From: Bacteroidota bacterium
Lineage (GTDB): Bacteria; Bacteroidota; Bacteroidia; Flavobacteriales; Flavobacteriaceae
Assembly (NCBI GenBank): GCA_024279425.1
Contig: JAJRRO010000032.1
Location: 1-64,000 of the forward strand
Length of the DNA: 64,000 bases
Direction of reading: 5' to 3'
The position numbers and the translations under genes were made by a program. Under the pieces are notes generated by a model. The model ran no database searches. It was not told the origin of the DNA and was given only the letters and a program-made list of their open reading frames with translations. Of this stretch, positions 53,378 through 63,315 are shown piece by piece (positions within the stretch are counted from its first letter, which is position 1; each line of letters begins with the position of its first letter).

Positions 53378-55633
53378 TCATTGCCTTTTAAAGCTTCCCG
53401 TGAGACCTTTTTGAGAGCTTGTGCCTATCATAACATCGAACGTTCCCGGTTCAACAATGAAATTCCCTTCTTGGTCATAAAACCCTAACTCCTTACTTGT
53501 CAAAGTAAATTCAACGTGTCTTGACTCATTGGGTTCCAATGAAAATTTTTCAAAGCCTTTTAATTCCTTTACAGGTCTAACAACACTCGCCACTTTGTCC
53601 CGTATATAGAGTTGAGCTACTTCTTCCCCAGCAACTTTGCCGATATTCTTGACTGTAACGCCTACTTTAATCGCGTTGTTATCAGAAGCATCAATCTGAA
53701 GATTGGTATATTCAAATTCAGTATAACTTAATCCATGACCGAATGGATATAGAGGCTCGTTTTTTTCATCTGTGTAGTGGGCCCAAAAAACTAAATCTAT
53801 TGGCCCAGGCCTTCCTGTGTTGAAGTAGTTGTAGTATATGGGGACCTGACCTACATTTCTTGGAAAGGTCATTGGTAATTTTCCACTAGGGTTATAATCA
53901 CCAAATAAGACTTGGGCAATGGCATTACCACTTTGGTTACCCAAATGCCAAGTTTCAAGAATAGTGGGAATGTGCTCTTCTGCCCAAGGAATCGTTAACG
54001 GACGGCCATTCATAAGTACAAGAACAATATTCTGGTTTACCTTATAGATTTCCTCTAAAAGCCCTTGTTGGACTCCTGGTAAATCAAGATTCACCTGACT
54101 TCTTCCCTCGCCAGATTGAAAGCCGTGTTCTCCCAACACCAATATTACTTTTTCTGAGGTCTTGGCCAATTCAATAGCCTCTTGAAATCCACTTCTATCC
54201 GTCTTATTAATCGTAAGCTCATTGATAAATGTTGCACTGCCCTTTATAACATCTGCACCTTTGGCGTATGTAATGTTCTTGGAGTATTTTTCCAAACCTT
54301 CAAGAACAGAAATAGCTGAATTTTCTATTGCATCCGCTCTCCAACTTCCCAATGGACTGTTTTTGTCTGTAGCCAAAGCTCCAATAACGGCAATTCTCTT
54401 TTGATTCTTGGCTAGTGGTAAAAGTTGGCCTTCATTTTTAAGCAAGACAATGGATTTTTTAGCCATTTCCAATACTGCATCATGATGGTCTTTATGCCCT
54501 ATTAATTCGCTTTCACGCTTTTCATTGCAGTAACGATAGGGGTCATCGAATAGTCCCAATTCATATTTTACTTTCAATATTCGTTGTACTGCATCATCAA
54601 TTTTACTTATATCGACCTTGCCCTCTTCAACCACTGTTTTCAAATGTTTCACATAGGCACCTGATTCCATATCCATATCGGAACCCGCATTGGCCGCCAA
54701 TTCAGCAACATGTTTTAAATTTCTGGCAAAGCCATGGGCGATCATTTCAAAACCAGAACCCCAATCGGAAATTATGAATCCATCGAAACCCCATTTTTCT
54801 TTTAAAACATCTCTTTGTAGAAAAGAATTGCCCGTAGCAGGAATACCATTGAGAATATTGAAGGAGTTCATGACGGTTTTCACATCATTATCTACAATAG
54901 CTTTAAAAGGAGGGAAAATAATATTGTAAAGTGTTGAGGTGCCCACATCTACCGTATTGTAATCCTTTCCGGATTCCGAAAAACCATATCCTGCGAAATG
55001 TTTGGCACAGGCCGCAATGGTGTTATGTGCTGAAATATCATCTCCTTGGAATCCTTTTACTCTCGCAATACCAATTTTAGAACCAAGAAAAGGATCTTCG
55101 CCAGCTCCTTCCATGACTCTACCCCAACGAGCGTCCCTAGAAATATCGACCATAGGGGCAAAGGTCCAATTCAAACCAACCGAGGAAGCCTCTATTGCCG
55201 CCACACGGGCCGATTTTTCGATGGCTTTCAAATCCCAGCTGGCTGCTTCCCCTAAGGGGATGGGTGCCATTGTTCTATGCCCATGGATAACATCGTAGCC
55301 AAAGATTAGTGGAATTCCCAAACGAGATTCATTAACAACCAATTCTTGTAATTTTCGTACCTCATCGACACCTTTTACATTTAAGACCGATCCTACCAAT
55401 CCCTTTTTTAGATGTTCGTACTTTTGTTTGGCATCTCCTTCTTCTGGAGCTGGTCCGGTAACCTCCCAAAATCCATTATATTGATTCATTTGCCCAATTT
55501 TCTCTTCAAGCGTCATGATGGCCAATAGGCTATCCACCTTCTCTTCAATGGTTCTGATTTGCCCAATTATTTTGACATTTGTCATTAATGCTAAAATGAG
55601 CACTGGTACTAATTTAAATTGATACTTTTTCAT
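53378..55633 (-). CDS. bglX: Periplasmic beta-glucosidase (GH3)
   Basis: A signal peptide (LVPVLILALMTNVKIIGQ) precedes a 730-residue GH3 enzyme: MTLEEKIGQMNQYNGFW, the N-terminal catalytic domain with DVIHGHRTMAPIPLGEAA and the nucleophile Asp in GFIISDWGSGFEM, the C-terminal domain (VLVLMNGRPLTIPWAEE) and a fibronectin-III-like end (VAQLYIRDKVASVVRPVKEL). It releases glucose from beta-glucosides or oligosaccharides in the periplasm. It stands alone. Confidence 0.95.
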   Translation of the reverse strand: MKKYQFKLVPVLILALMTNVKIIGQIRTIEEKVDSLLAIMTLEEKIGQMNQYNGFWEVTGPAPEEGDAKQKYEHLKKGLVGSVLNVKGVDEVRKLQELVVNESRLGIPLIFGYDVIHGHRTMAPIPLGEAASWDLKAIEKSARVAAIEASSVGLNWTFAPMVDISRDARWGRVMEGAGEDPFLGSKIGIARVKGFQGDDISAHNTIAACAKHFAGYGFSESGKDYNTVDVGTSTLYNIIFPPFKAIVDNDVKTVMNSFNILNGIPATGNSFLQRDVLKEKWGFDGFIISDWGSGFEMIAHGFARNLKHVAELAANAGSDMDMESGAYVKHLKTVVEEGKVDISKIDDAVQRILKVKYELGLFDDPYRYCNEKRESELIGHKDHHDAVLEMAKKSIVLLKNEGQLLPLAKNQKRIAVIGALATDKNSPLGSWRADAIENSAISVLEGLEKYSKNITYAKGADVIKGSATFINELTINKTDRSGFQEAIELAKTSEKVILVLGEHGFQSGEGRSQVNLDLPGVQQGLLEEIYKVNQNIVLVLMNGRPLTIPWAEEHIPTILETWHLGNQSGNAIAQVLFGDYNPSGKLPMTFPRNVGQVPIYYNYFNTGRPGPIDLVFWAHYTDEKNEPLYPFGHGLSYTEFEYTNLQIDASDNNAIKVGVTVKNIGKVAGEEVAQLYIRDKVASVVRPVKELKGFEKFSLEPNESRHVEFTLTSKELGFYDQEGNFIVEPGTFDVMIGTSSQKGLTGSFKRQ

Positions 55634-55841
55634 TTGAGTTGTCTGTTAGATGAGTTTATCCCTTAAAGTTCTAAAAAAAAGATATCGAAAATTAGTTGAT
55701 ATGGAAAATACACCATGCAAAAGGGATCATTTTTTAAGACAAAGCAAAAGTAGGGGCTTGAAAGGTGGGTTTAAATGATTTTTATCATACTTTAAAAAAG
55801 TTTATCTGACTATTTTTAATCAGAATTTAAAAACGTCTGTC

Positions 55842-56261
55842 ATGAAAAAAGAGACTCTTATGTCAACCATAATGACCAAAAACGTCATTACATTGAATAC
55901 AACCGATAATCTGGAAAAAGCAGAAAGTTTGTTCAAAAAATACCACATAAGGCATATACCGGTCGTGTCAGGAACCGAAATACTTGGAATGTTGAGCTAT
56001 ACAGATTTGTTGCGAATTAGTTTTGCCGATGCCGTTTATGAGGATGAAGAATCGGTAGACACAATGGTATATAATATGTTCAGTATTGAACAAGTAATGG
56101 CCAAAAACCTAATCAGTGTCCCTACCTCAACCACAATAAAGGAGGTTGCTGAAATACTTTCAAAAAAAGAATTCCATGCTATCCCTGTGGTTGATAATGG
56201 TAAACTTATGGGAATCGTAACCACGACCGATTTGATAAATTTTTTACTAAAACAATTTTAG
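55842..56261 (+). CDS. Double CBS-domain protein
   Basis: A 139-residue protein of two CBS units: IMTKNVITLNTTDNLEKAES with HIRHIPVVSGTEILGMLSYT, and VMAKNLISVPTSTTIKEVAE with EFHAIPVVDNGKLMGIVTTT. The pair should bind an adenine nucleotide and act as a sensor or partner of another protein. Nothing else is fused to it. The gap after it (56262-56505) has no clear promoter that I can name. Confidence 0.92.
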   Translation: MKKETLMSTIMTKNVITLNTTDNLEKAESLFKKYHIRHIPVVSGTEILGMLSYTDLLRISFADAVYEDEESVDTMVYNMFSIEQVMAKNLISVPTSTTIKEVAEILSKKEFHAIPVVDNGKLMGIVTTTDLINFLLKQF

Positions 56262-56505
56262 AGGAACATAAGTGTTTGTTTATAATAGATTAGGATATTG
56301 TAAGTATTGAATACAAATTGTGCAATAAAACCAATATATCCTATACTATAAGGGGCTCATTGCGTACTACAATGGGTAATTCGCAAATTTTGGTCGTTTC
56401 CAAGCATAACAAAGCAAAAAGTCATTATTCTTTTGATGGTTTGTCTTGTTAATGGTTTTAGCTACATTTAACGGCAAAATAACTTTAGTATTAGTCCTGT
56501 CAACC

Positions 56506-59500
56506 ATGCATATAATCCAGAAATTTACCTTCATTGTCCTTTTATTGATTGTTTTTGAATGTTTTTACTCCTGTAAGGAGAAAATCGAAACTAAAATTGA
56601 TTACTCTTCTTTGTCAGAAAAGGAAAAACGTAATCCCGAAAACGATTTAGCCTCAATGAATTTGGCTGAAGGATTGGAATTGGCACTATTTGCCTCCGAG
56701 CCTATGGTGACCAATCCGACGAATATGGCCATTGATGCGCGAGGTAGGATATGGGTATGCGAGGGGAGAAACTATAGATTGTTTGCAAATCCAGATAATA
56801 CCTATGACGACAAGGGAGATCGAATTTTAATACTTGAAGACACGAATGGAGATGGAAAAGTCGATACGTCCAAAGTATTCTACCAAGGTACTGACGTGAA
56901 TTCGGCCTTGGGTATCGTTGTACTGGGTAACAAGGTCATTGTTTCTGTTAGCCCCAATGTATTTGTGTTTACCGATACCAATGGTGACGACATACCTGAT
57001 TCAAAAGAGGTTATGTTTACTGGAATAGAGGGAGAAGATCATGATCACGGTGTACATACTTTTGTTTTTGGTCCGGATGGTAGGTTGTACTTCAATTTTG
57101 GCAATAATGGTGGCCAATTAATGGATAAAAATGGCAATCCCGTCAAAGATATTCTGGGCATCGACATCAATAACTCTGGACAGCCGTATCGGGAAGGTAT
57201 GGCTTTTCGTTGTGAATTAGATGGTTCCAATGTTGAGGTGCTGGGGTATAACTTTAGAAATCCGTATGAGCTTGCACTGGACTCCTATGGAGGGATTTGG
57301 CAATCGGATAACGATGATGATGGTAATTTTGGTGTGCGAATCAATTATCTAATGGAATATGGTAATTATGGTTTTAAGGATATATTGACGGGCGATAACT
57401 GGAGGGTGCGCAGAACGGGTTGGCATGAGGAAATCCCTAAACGTCATTGGCATCTCAATGATCCAGGTACTGTACCTAACCTGTTGCAAACAGGTTCGGG
57501 CTCACCTTGTGGTATGCTGATTTATGAAGATCGACTATTGCCGGAATTATACCATAACCAAATTATCCATGCCGAACCAGGCCACAATGTTGTGCGTTCC
57601 TATATTGTGAATGAAAAGGCTGGAGGGTATGAGGCAAGAATTCATAATCTCGTAAAAAGTGATGACGATTGGTTTAGACCTGATGATGTTACCGTTGCTC
57701 CAGATGGCTCATTATTTATTTCCGACTGGTATGATGGGGGCGTTGGTGGTCATAAAGCTGAAGATATTTCTCGTGGCAGAATATACAGACTTTCTACAGG
57801 CCAATCCTATAACCCTACCCAATTTGAAGTAGAAACGGACGAAGGAGCCTCAAAGGGATTGGTTTCTGATAATATGGATGTATTCTATCAATCATGGCAA
57901 AAAATGAACAGTATGGGTAAAGATGCTGAGCCCTATTTGAATGAATTGATAGAGGAAGGCGGAACGGCCAAAGCCAGGGCCCTTTGGCTAGGGGCTAAGA
58001 TACCTGAAAAAGGAGGGGAGTATATCAACATGGCTTTGTCCGACAATGATGCAAAATTTCGAATACAGGGCATACGAATGGCACGATATGTACACAAAGC
58101 TAATTTGGAAGACTACATTGCAAGTGTAGTAAATGATTCTTCACCACAGGTAAGAAGAGAAGCGGTCATAGCATTACGCTATCTGGGCACCCCAAAAGCC
58201 GCTGAAATGTGGGCGGCTTTGGCCAATCAACATATAAAGGGAGATAGATGGTATTTGGAGGCTTTGGGAATTGGTTCAGACCATTATCCTGACTTATATT
58301 TTAATGCATGGAAAACTAAGATAGGTGATAATTGGATGAGCCCACAAGGAAAGGAAATTGTGTGGAGAGCGAAGTCTACGTCCACGGTGCCCTTATTGTT
58401 CGAAATGATAAAAGACCAGAAAGTTCAGGATGATGATTTGCTATCTTATTTCAGGGCTATCGGTTTTAAGGAGCATTCTAAAATGAATGAATTGTTACTT
58501 ACCTTATTAGATATAGAACACCCATTGGCATCGAGGATACAGGCGAATGTAATTGGTCAATTAGATGAAAATTTTGTGAACAACTCACAGCGTAACAAGA
58601 AGTTGGTAAAGAATCTCTTGCCCAAGATAGAAGGTACTTCGGAATGGATTATGACCTTAAAAAGACTTAAGGTGAAAGGCCAAGAGAAAGCATTGTTTCG
58701 AGTAGTTGCCAATACCAATGTGGACGAAGACATACGAAAAGAGGCAGCTTCATTATTGTTTGACTGGGATGGTGTGGATTTGGTCGAGGGATTTTTGGCT
58801 TCCGATGCTCTCGAAACGGATAAAATGAATGTGTTGGGAATGCTCAATACCATTAAAAATAAGCAGGCAATAGATTTGCTTACGAAGAGTATTACAAATG
58901 AGACGCTTGGAAGTGCTTTAAAGCAAAGAGCTGTTGAAGTTTTGGGCAATACTTGGGAAGGCCAGCATAAGCTGTTTGCTCTGTTGGATGAGGGCAAGTT
59001 ACCAGATGCTTATAAAACTACAGCCGTACTCAAATTGATGACTAGCTGGAACTCGAAGATACGAGAACAGGCACCGAAATTCTTAAGTGAATTGGGCGAT
59101 GAAAATATTAATATAGATGCTTTGGTAGAACGGTCTGGGGATATCCTCGGTGGTGAGGAAATATATAAAACGTATTGCAGCAGTTGTCATGTTGTTGGAG
59201 ATATGGGAGTCGAGTTTGGCCCAGCACTGACCGATATTGGTAATAAGCTTTCCAAACAATTTTTGTATTCCAACATAATCTATCCTAGCGCGGGTATTAA
59301 CTTCGGATATGAAGGGTATACTGTTGATATGAAGGATGGAAAGACCTATACGGGTTATGTACTTAGTAGGACAGAGGATGAGCTTACCCTGAAAATGATG
59401 GGGAACACCCAAATAACCATGATCCGCTCTGGTATGGAGCAAATTAAGGCTATTGATCAATCTTTAATGACCCAAGGACTTCATAAGGTGATGTCCGAAG

Positions 59501-59571
59501 ATGATTTGGTAGACTTGGTAGAATATTTGGGCACCTTAAAAGTTGACGAAAAGGAAGTAGCTTCCAAGTAA
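56506..59571 (+). CDS. PVC-type heme-binding lipoprotein (propeller, HEAT-like repeats, cytochrome c)
   Basis: The start at 56506 gives a lipoprotein signal ending ECFYSC; an ATG at 56446 is possible. A propeller like that of membrane-bound dehydrogenases (about 50-440: NPTNMAIDARGRIWVCEGRN, with EF-like DTNGDGKVD and DTNGDDIPD) is followed by HEAT-like helices (about 460-860) and a cytochrome c domain with CSSCHV near residue 895 and GPALTDIG. The layout is known from PVC-group proteins with sugar-oxidising roles. Its partner genes are not adjacent. Confidence 0.9.
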   Translation: MHIIQKFTFIVLLLIVFECFYSCKEKIETKIDYSSLSEKEKRNPENDLASMNLAEGLELALFASEPMVTNPTNMAIDARGRIWVCEGRNYRLFANPDNTYDDKGDRILILEDTNGDGKVDTSKVFYQGTDVNSALGIVVLGNKVIVSVSPNVFVFTDTNGDDIPDSKEVMFTGIEGEDHDHGVHTFVFGPDGRLYFNFGNNGGQLMDKNGNPVKDILGIDINNSGQPYREGMAFRCELDGSNVEVLGYNFRNPYELALDSYGGIWQSDNDDDGNFGVRINYLMEYGNYGFKDILTGDNWRVRRTGWHEEIPKRHWHLNDPGTVPNLLQTGSGSPCGMLIYEDRLLPELYHNQIIHAEPGHNVVRSYIVNEKAGGYEARIHNLVKSDDDWFRPDDVTVAPDGSLFISDWYDGGVGGHKAEDISRGRIYRLSTGQSYNPTQFEVETDEGASKGLVSDNMDVFYQSWQKMNSMGKDAEPYLNELIEEGGTAKARALWLGAKIPEKGGEYINMALSDNDAKFRIQGIRMARYVHKANLEDYIASVVNDSSPQVRREAVIALRYLGTPKAAEMWAALANQHIKGDRWYLEALGIGSDHYPDLYFNAWKTKIGDNWMSPQGKEIVWRAKSTSTVPLLFEMIKDQKVQDDDLLSYFRAIGFKEHSKMNELLLTLLDIEHPLASRIQANVIGQLDENFVNNSQRNKKLVKNLLPKIEGTSEWIMTLKRLKVKGQEKALFRVVANTNVDEDIRKEAASLLFDWDGVDLVEGFLASDALETDKMNVLGMLNTIKNKQAIDLLTKSITNETLGSALKQRAVEVLGNTWEGQHKLFALLDEGKLPDAYKTTAVLKLMTSWNSKIREQAPKFLSELGDENINIDALVERSGDILGGEEIYKTYCSSCHVVGDMGVEFGPALTDIGNKLSKQFLYSNIIYPSAGINFGYEGYTVDMKDGKTYTGYVLSRTEDELTLKMMGNTQITMIRSGMEQIKAIDQSLMTQGLHKVMSEDDLVDLVEYLGTLKVDEKEVASK

Positions 59572-59695
59572 TACAATTGATCACTTTTGGAGCTCCGAAG
59601 CTCTATTTTGTTGTTCTTTAGATAAAGTGCATAATTTTCGACCCATGTTCAATGTATAGCTGTGCTATGTATACCCTGAATAAGCTGAAAACGTA

Positions 59696-60595
59696 TTATT
59701 TATGTGTTATGAGGACTTTATCTAAAAAGTAGGCCAAACCATGCAAATGATCTATATGATCTGGGGCTGTATTTCCTACATAACTGAGAATTGATAAGTT
59801 CCCGGATAGTGTTTCTCCGATTTGCTGCATTCCGATTGGACCAGGTTTTAATACAGGGGTTCTTTTTAATCCAGATTTTTTGATGATGTATTCTGTACAT
59901 TCTGTTGTACTGGCATAGGTTCCTGGAAAAATGGACCCATGCGTGATCAACATTCGTTTTTCTCCCTTGACAGCTTTTTGAGCAAATTTAAAAAATGGTT
60001 CCAAGGATACTGTATCCAGTTGACCACCTTCAAACAAAACTTTTTTTTCTGGAATATAAGAAGTGTGCAGACCATCTAGAAGAACAATATTGTCTATACG
60101 GTCTTCATATTGCTTCAAAAGAGCCCTTATAGCTCCATACCCAGCGCTCCACCCGGACAATGTTAAGGACGAAAAACCATTTATATCCAATTCTTTGGAC
60201 GTACGATTTAGTAAATCGGGTAAATTTTCTGTTCTTATGAAAAGTTTTTCATAAGAAGAAGAACCAGATCCCCCTGTAATAGTTAACATAACTTGAGAGG
60301 CCTTCTGACAAATGGCAAATTCTGATACCTTTGGAATCCCGTGAAAATGAATTATGAGATGTGGCTTAACACTACCCGAATAATCTTGGGGAATGAACAA
60401 TTGTACTGATTTATCCTGAAATTTCCATTTAATCCTATTCCCTGGGCACCGATCTGCCGAAACCCGTTCGTGCATCCTGATGTTTTCGGTCATTGGTGAG
60501 GGATTCTGCGAACTGGCCCGGTTATACTTCGTCCCTTTACACGACTTCAAAAAGAAGGAAAGTAATAGGATTATAATGATACGGGCTGGATACAT
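59696..60595 (-). CDS. Alpha/beta hydrolase-fold lipoprotein
   Basis: A lipoprotein signal (IIILLLSFFLKSC) precedes an alpha/beta fold with LIIHFHGIPKVSEFAI, the nucleophile motif SGWSAGYGAI (GWSAG), then NIVLLDGLHTSYIP (acid Asp) and the late DHIDHLHGLAYFL with His. The pattern is esterase-like; the substrate is unknown. It stands alone between the PVC-type gene (convergent) and the DUF349 gene. Confidence 0.8.
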   Translation of the reverse strand: MYPARIIIILLLSFFLKSCKGTKYNRASSQNPSPMTENIRMHERVSADRCPGNRIKWKFQDKSVQLFIPQDYSGSVKPHLIIHFHGIPKVSEFAICQKASQVMLTITGGSGSSSYEKLFIRTENLPDLLNRTSKELDINGFSSLTLSGWSAGYGAIRALLKQYEDRIDNIVLLDGLHTSYIPEKKVLFEGGQLDTVSLEPFFKFAQKAVKGEKRMLITHGSIFPGTYASTTECTEYIIKKSGLKRTPVLKPGPIGMQQIGETLSGNLSILSYVGNTAPDHIDHLHGLAYFLDKVLITHK

Positions 60596-60817
60596 ACCTA
60601 AACAAACGATGGTTTAAAGTGTCGATTAACCCTAAATAGCCAATATCAGCCATGGTTTTTCTTATGGTCTATGGCAACCCTTCAGAGATAACAGACAAAT
60701 AATATAAATCAAGAAGGGAGGTCACATAGCTCAAAACTTCCCATTTAAAACATTGTTTTCAGACAAGTAGACCTTATATATTATCTACTGTCTTTACCAT
60801 GAAATTTTGTAAAGGAG

Positions 60818-63223
60818 CTATTCTTCTTGGTGTGAAGTGTCTTCTTCATTCTCTTCCTCAACTGCTTTATGAAGGTCATGTCGCATAATGTTCAATTTTT
60901 TAAGTTTGGCATTCCATGTCGCTAAAGCTTCTTTATGTTTCTCGACCTTTTTGATAACATCTTTTACCAATGGATTATCTTCAGACGCATTTGAGAAGAA
61001 TTGTAAGTTGTTTTCCAACTGCCTTATCTCATTTTTGCTCTCGTCGATTTTTTTGCGAATAAAGCTTCGTTCATTGGCTATGGCATATTCGTTATCGTTA
61101 TTGGCCAATTGCTGAATTTTATTGCCATATTTCAACAGTTCTGATTCTTGCCTGCTAATATTCAATTTCTTAAAGATGGCATCCAATATCTTATTGAACT
61201 TTTGATTGATGTTCTTTTTATTAAAAGGAACCCTGCCATAGGTCTTCCATTCTTCGACAAAGGATTTGATGATCGCAAGATCATCTTCTCGATTTCCTGA
61301 AACTTCAAATTCTTTTAGTCTTTCTAAGCAAGTATTCTTTTTTACAAGATTTTCTTCTTCATCCTTATGCGCTTTATTTTTTAAGGCATGAAGCCGATCA
61401 AAGTAATGATTACAAGCATCTTTGAATTCTTTCCATATCTTGTCAGAATACTTTCGGGGCACATGCCCAATACCCTTCCAAGCATTTTGAATGCGCTTCA
61501 TTTCTGAGGTAGTCGTCTCCCAATCCTCACTATCTTTCAATGAAATGGCAAGGTTTAGCAACTCCCTCTTTTTTTCAAGATTTTCCTGTTGCCCTTTTTT
61601 CAGATTTTTATAGAAAGCATTTTTATTCCGATTAAAATTCCGAACGACTTCTTTAAAACTGGCCCAGGTCCGTTCATTTACTTTTTGTGGAACCTTACCA
61701 GCTTTGAAGAAGGCATCGCGCAATTCCTCAACTTGCTTTATTTGCTGTTGAAGTAGTCGATGGTTATCTACAACCTTATTTGATATTTCCTTGATGGAAG
61801 CAATAATCCCATTTTTTTTCTCAAGATTTTCTTCAAATATTTTATCCAGATCTTTGTAATACTCTTGTCTTCTTTGGTGTAAAACTTTGGTGGCATTACT
61901 AAAACGTTCCCAGATTTGTTCCCTATGTTCTTTGTCTATTGGACCAATATCCTCTTTCCATATTTTATGCAGTGTCTGCAATTCACGAAAGGCCTTGTTC
62001 AAATCTTCTTCTTTTTCGAGAGCCTCAGCCTTCTCAACCAGTTTTAGCTTTTCTTCGAGATTATGCTTAAAATCAAGATCCCTTAATTCCCTATTGATAT
62101 GTAGGAAATCGTAAAATATTTCAATATGGTGATGGTAAGTGCGCCAAACATCATTGTAATTGTTCCGTGGAATGGGTCCTGCGTGGCGCCAACGTTCCTG
62201 AACATCTTTAAAATGTTTGTAAGTCGTGTTTATATCCTCTTCAACATTGATTAAACTCTTAAGCTCTTCAATAATCTCCAATCGAATTGCTAAGTTTTCC
62301 TTGAGACTATTTTCAAGATTTTTATAGTATTGATTTCGATTTTCGCGGTATTCCGAATAAACTTCGTTGAATTGTCTTTTGGTGACCGAATTGTACTTAA
62401 AATCAATTTCGTTGCCACCATTACTTACAAATTCTTCCTTTTTATGTTCTAAAAACTCTTGAAACTTAAGGTCAAACTCATATTTAATACCGTCCACATG
62501 TTTTTTAATGGCCTGCACCTTTTCATTCTTGACTAATTTCTGAAGTTCGCCCACCAAATTTTCCATGGAAAGGGAATGGTAATCCAATATGGGAATGTGA
62601 TGCCTATGGTGATTGTCCTTGTCCTCGGCATCCTCGGCATTGGACTTATCTATTTCTTCTAAAACCTCCACTTTGACCTCATCAGCTTCTGTCTGGGATA
62701 TTTGGGGGGAAGGTTTTTTTATACTCTTATTTTCAGGAACTATTTCAGCGCTTTTCTCTAAATCTTCCTCGGTTGTTTCGGTAGTTTCTGAATTGTTTTC
62801 CTTATCTACAGTTTCCTGTAGTTTTTTTTCTTTCTCTTTTAGTTTCCCTAAAACTTCAGGTTTGACCTCATCAGCTTCTGTCTGGGATATTTGTGGGGAA
62901 GGGTTTTTTATACTCTCATTTTCAGGAACTATTTCAGCGCTTTTCTCCAAATCTTCCTCGGTTGTTTCGGTAGTTTCTGAATTGTTTTCCTTATCTACAG
63001 TTTCCTGTAGTTCTTGATCTTTCTCTTTTTGTTCCTCTAAAACTTCAGGTTTGACCTCATCAGCTTCTATCTCGGATATTTCAGGGGAAGGATTTTTTAC
63101 AACCTCACTTTCAGAAGCTATTTCAGTGCTATTTTCTAAATCTTCCTGTGTTGTTTCGGTAGTTTCTGAATTGTTTTCCTCACCTACAGTTTTTTGTAGT
63201 TCTCGTTCTTTCTCTTCTTGCAT
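60818..63223 (-). CDS. DUF349 protein with N-terminal acidic tandem repeats
   Basis: An 801-residue protein. The first 190 residues are acidic repeats of 63 residues, present almost three times (SETTETTEEDLEKSAEIVPE recurs nearly unchanged). From residue about 230 follow five or so DUF349 units, helical hairpins with the motif of RWRHAGPIPRNNYNDVW, AWKGIGHVPRKYSDKIW or EWKTYGRVPFNKKNINQ. DUF349 proteins have no agreed role. The repeats vary slightly in sequence, so the count may differ between strains. No signal peptide is present. Confidence 0.9.
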   Translation of the reverse strand: MQEEKERELQKTVGEENNSETTETTQEDLENSTEIASESEVVKNPSPEISEIEADEVKPEVLEEQKEKDQELQETVDKENNSETTETTEEDLEKSAEIVPENESIKNPSPQISQTEADEVKPEVLGKLKEKEKKLQETVDKENNSETTETTEEDLEKSAEIVPENKSIKKPSPQISQTEADEVKVEVLEEIDKSNAEDAEDKDNHHRHHIPILDYHSLSMENLVGELQKLVKNEKVQAIKKHVDGIKYEFDLKFQEFLEHKKEEFVSNGGNEIDFKYNSVTKRQFNEVYSEYRENRNQYYKNLENSLKENLAIRLEIIEELKSLINVEEDINTTYKHFKDVQERWRHAGPIPRNNYNDVWRTYHHHIEIFYDFLHINRELRDLDFKHNLEEKLKLVEKAEALEKEEDLNKAFRELQTLHKIWKEDIGPIDKEHREQIWERFSNATKVLHQRRQEYYKDLDKIFEENLEKKNGIIASIKEISNKVVDNHRLLQQQIKQVEELRDAFFKAGKVPQKVNERTWASFKEVVRNFNRNKNAFYKNLKKGQQENLEKKRELLNLAISLKDSEDWETTTSEMKRIQNAWKGIGHVPRKYSDKIWKEFKDACNHYFDRLHALKNKAHKDEEENLVKKNTCLERLKEFEVSGNREDDLAIIKSFVEEWKTYGRVPFNKKNINQKFNKILDAIFKKLNISRQESELLKYGNKIQQLANNDNEYAIANERSFIRKKIDESKNEIRQLENNLQFFSNASEDNPLVKDVIKKVEKHKEALATWNAKLKKLNIMRHDLHKAVEEENEEDTSHQEE
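62640..63215. repeat. 189-bp tandem repeat in the DUF349 gene
   Basis: The unit is visible as repeated TTTCCTGTAG at about 62813 and 63002, and as the segment GGTTGTTTCGGTAGTTTCTG at 62770 and 62959. The third copy (about 63060-63215) is more diverged. The period 189 is a multiple of three, so gain or loss of a unit keeps the frame. Confidence 0.85.
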
Positions 63224-63315
63224 TGTAAAATATATTTGTTATGCGTAAGATTACTAATGTAAGATAGTAACAACCGCAGGAATACCAAAAATTATGTATG
63301 TTCTTTTTTGGAAGG

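Noticed and set aside
60750-60800. Possible terminator (AAGACAAGTAGA with TCTACTGTCTT) after the DUF349 gene
   Set aside because: The stem has a bulge and a long loop and no clear T run on the required strand.
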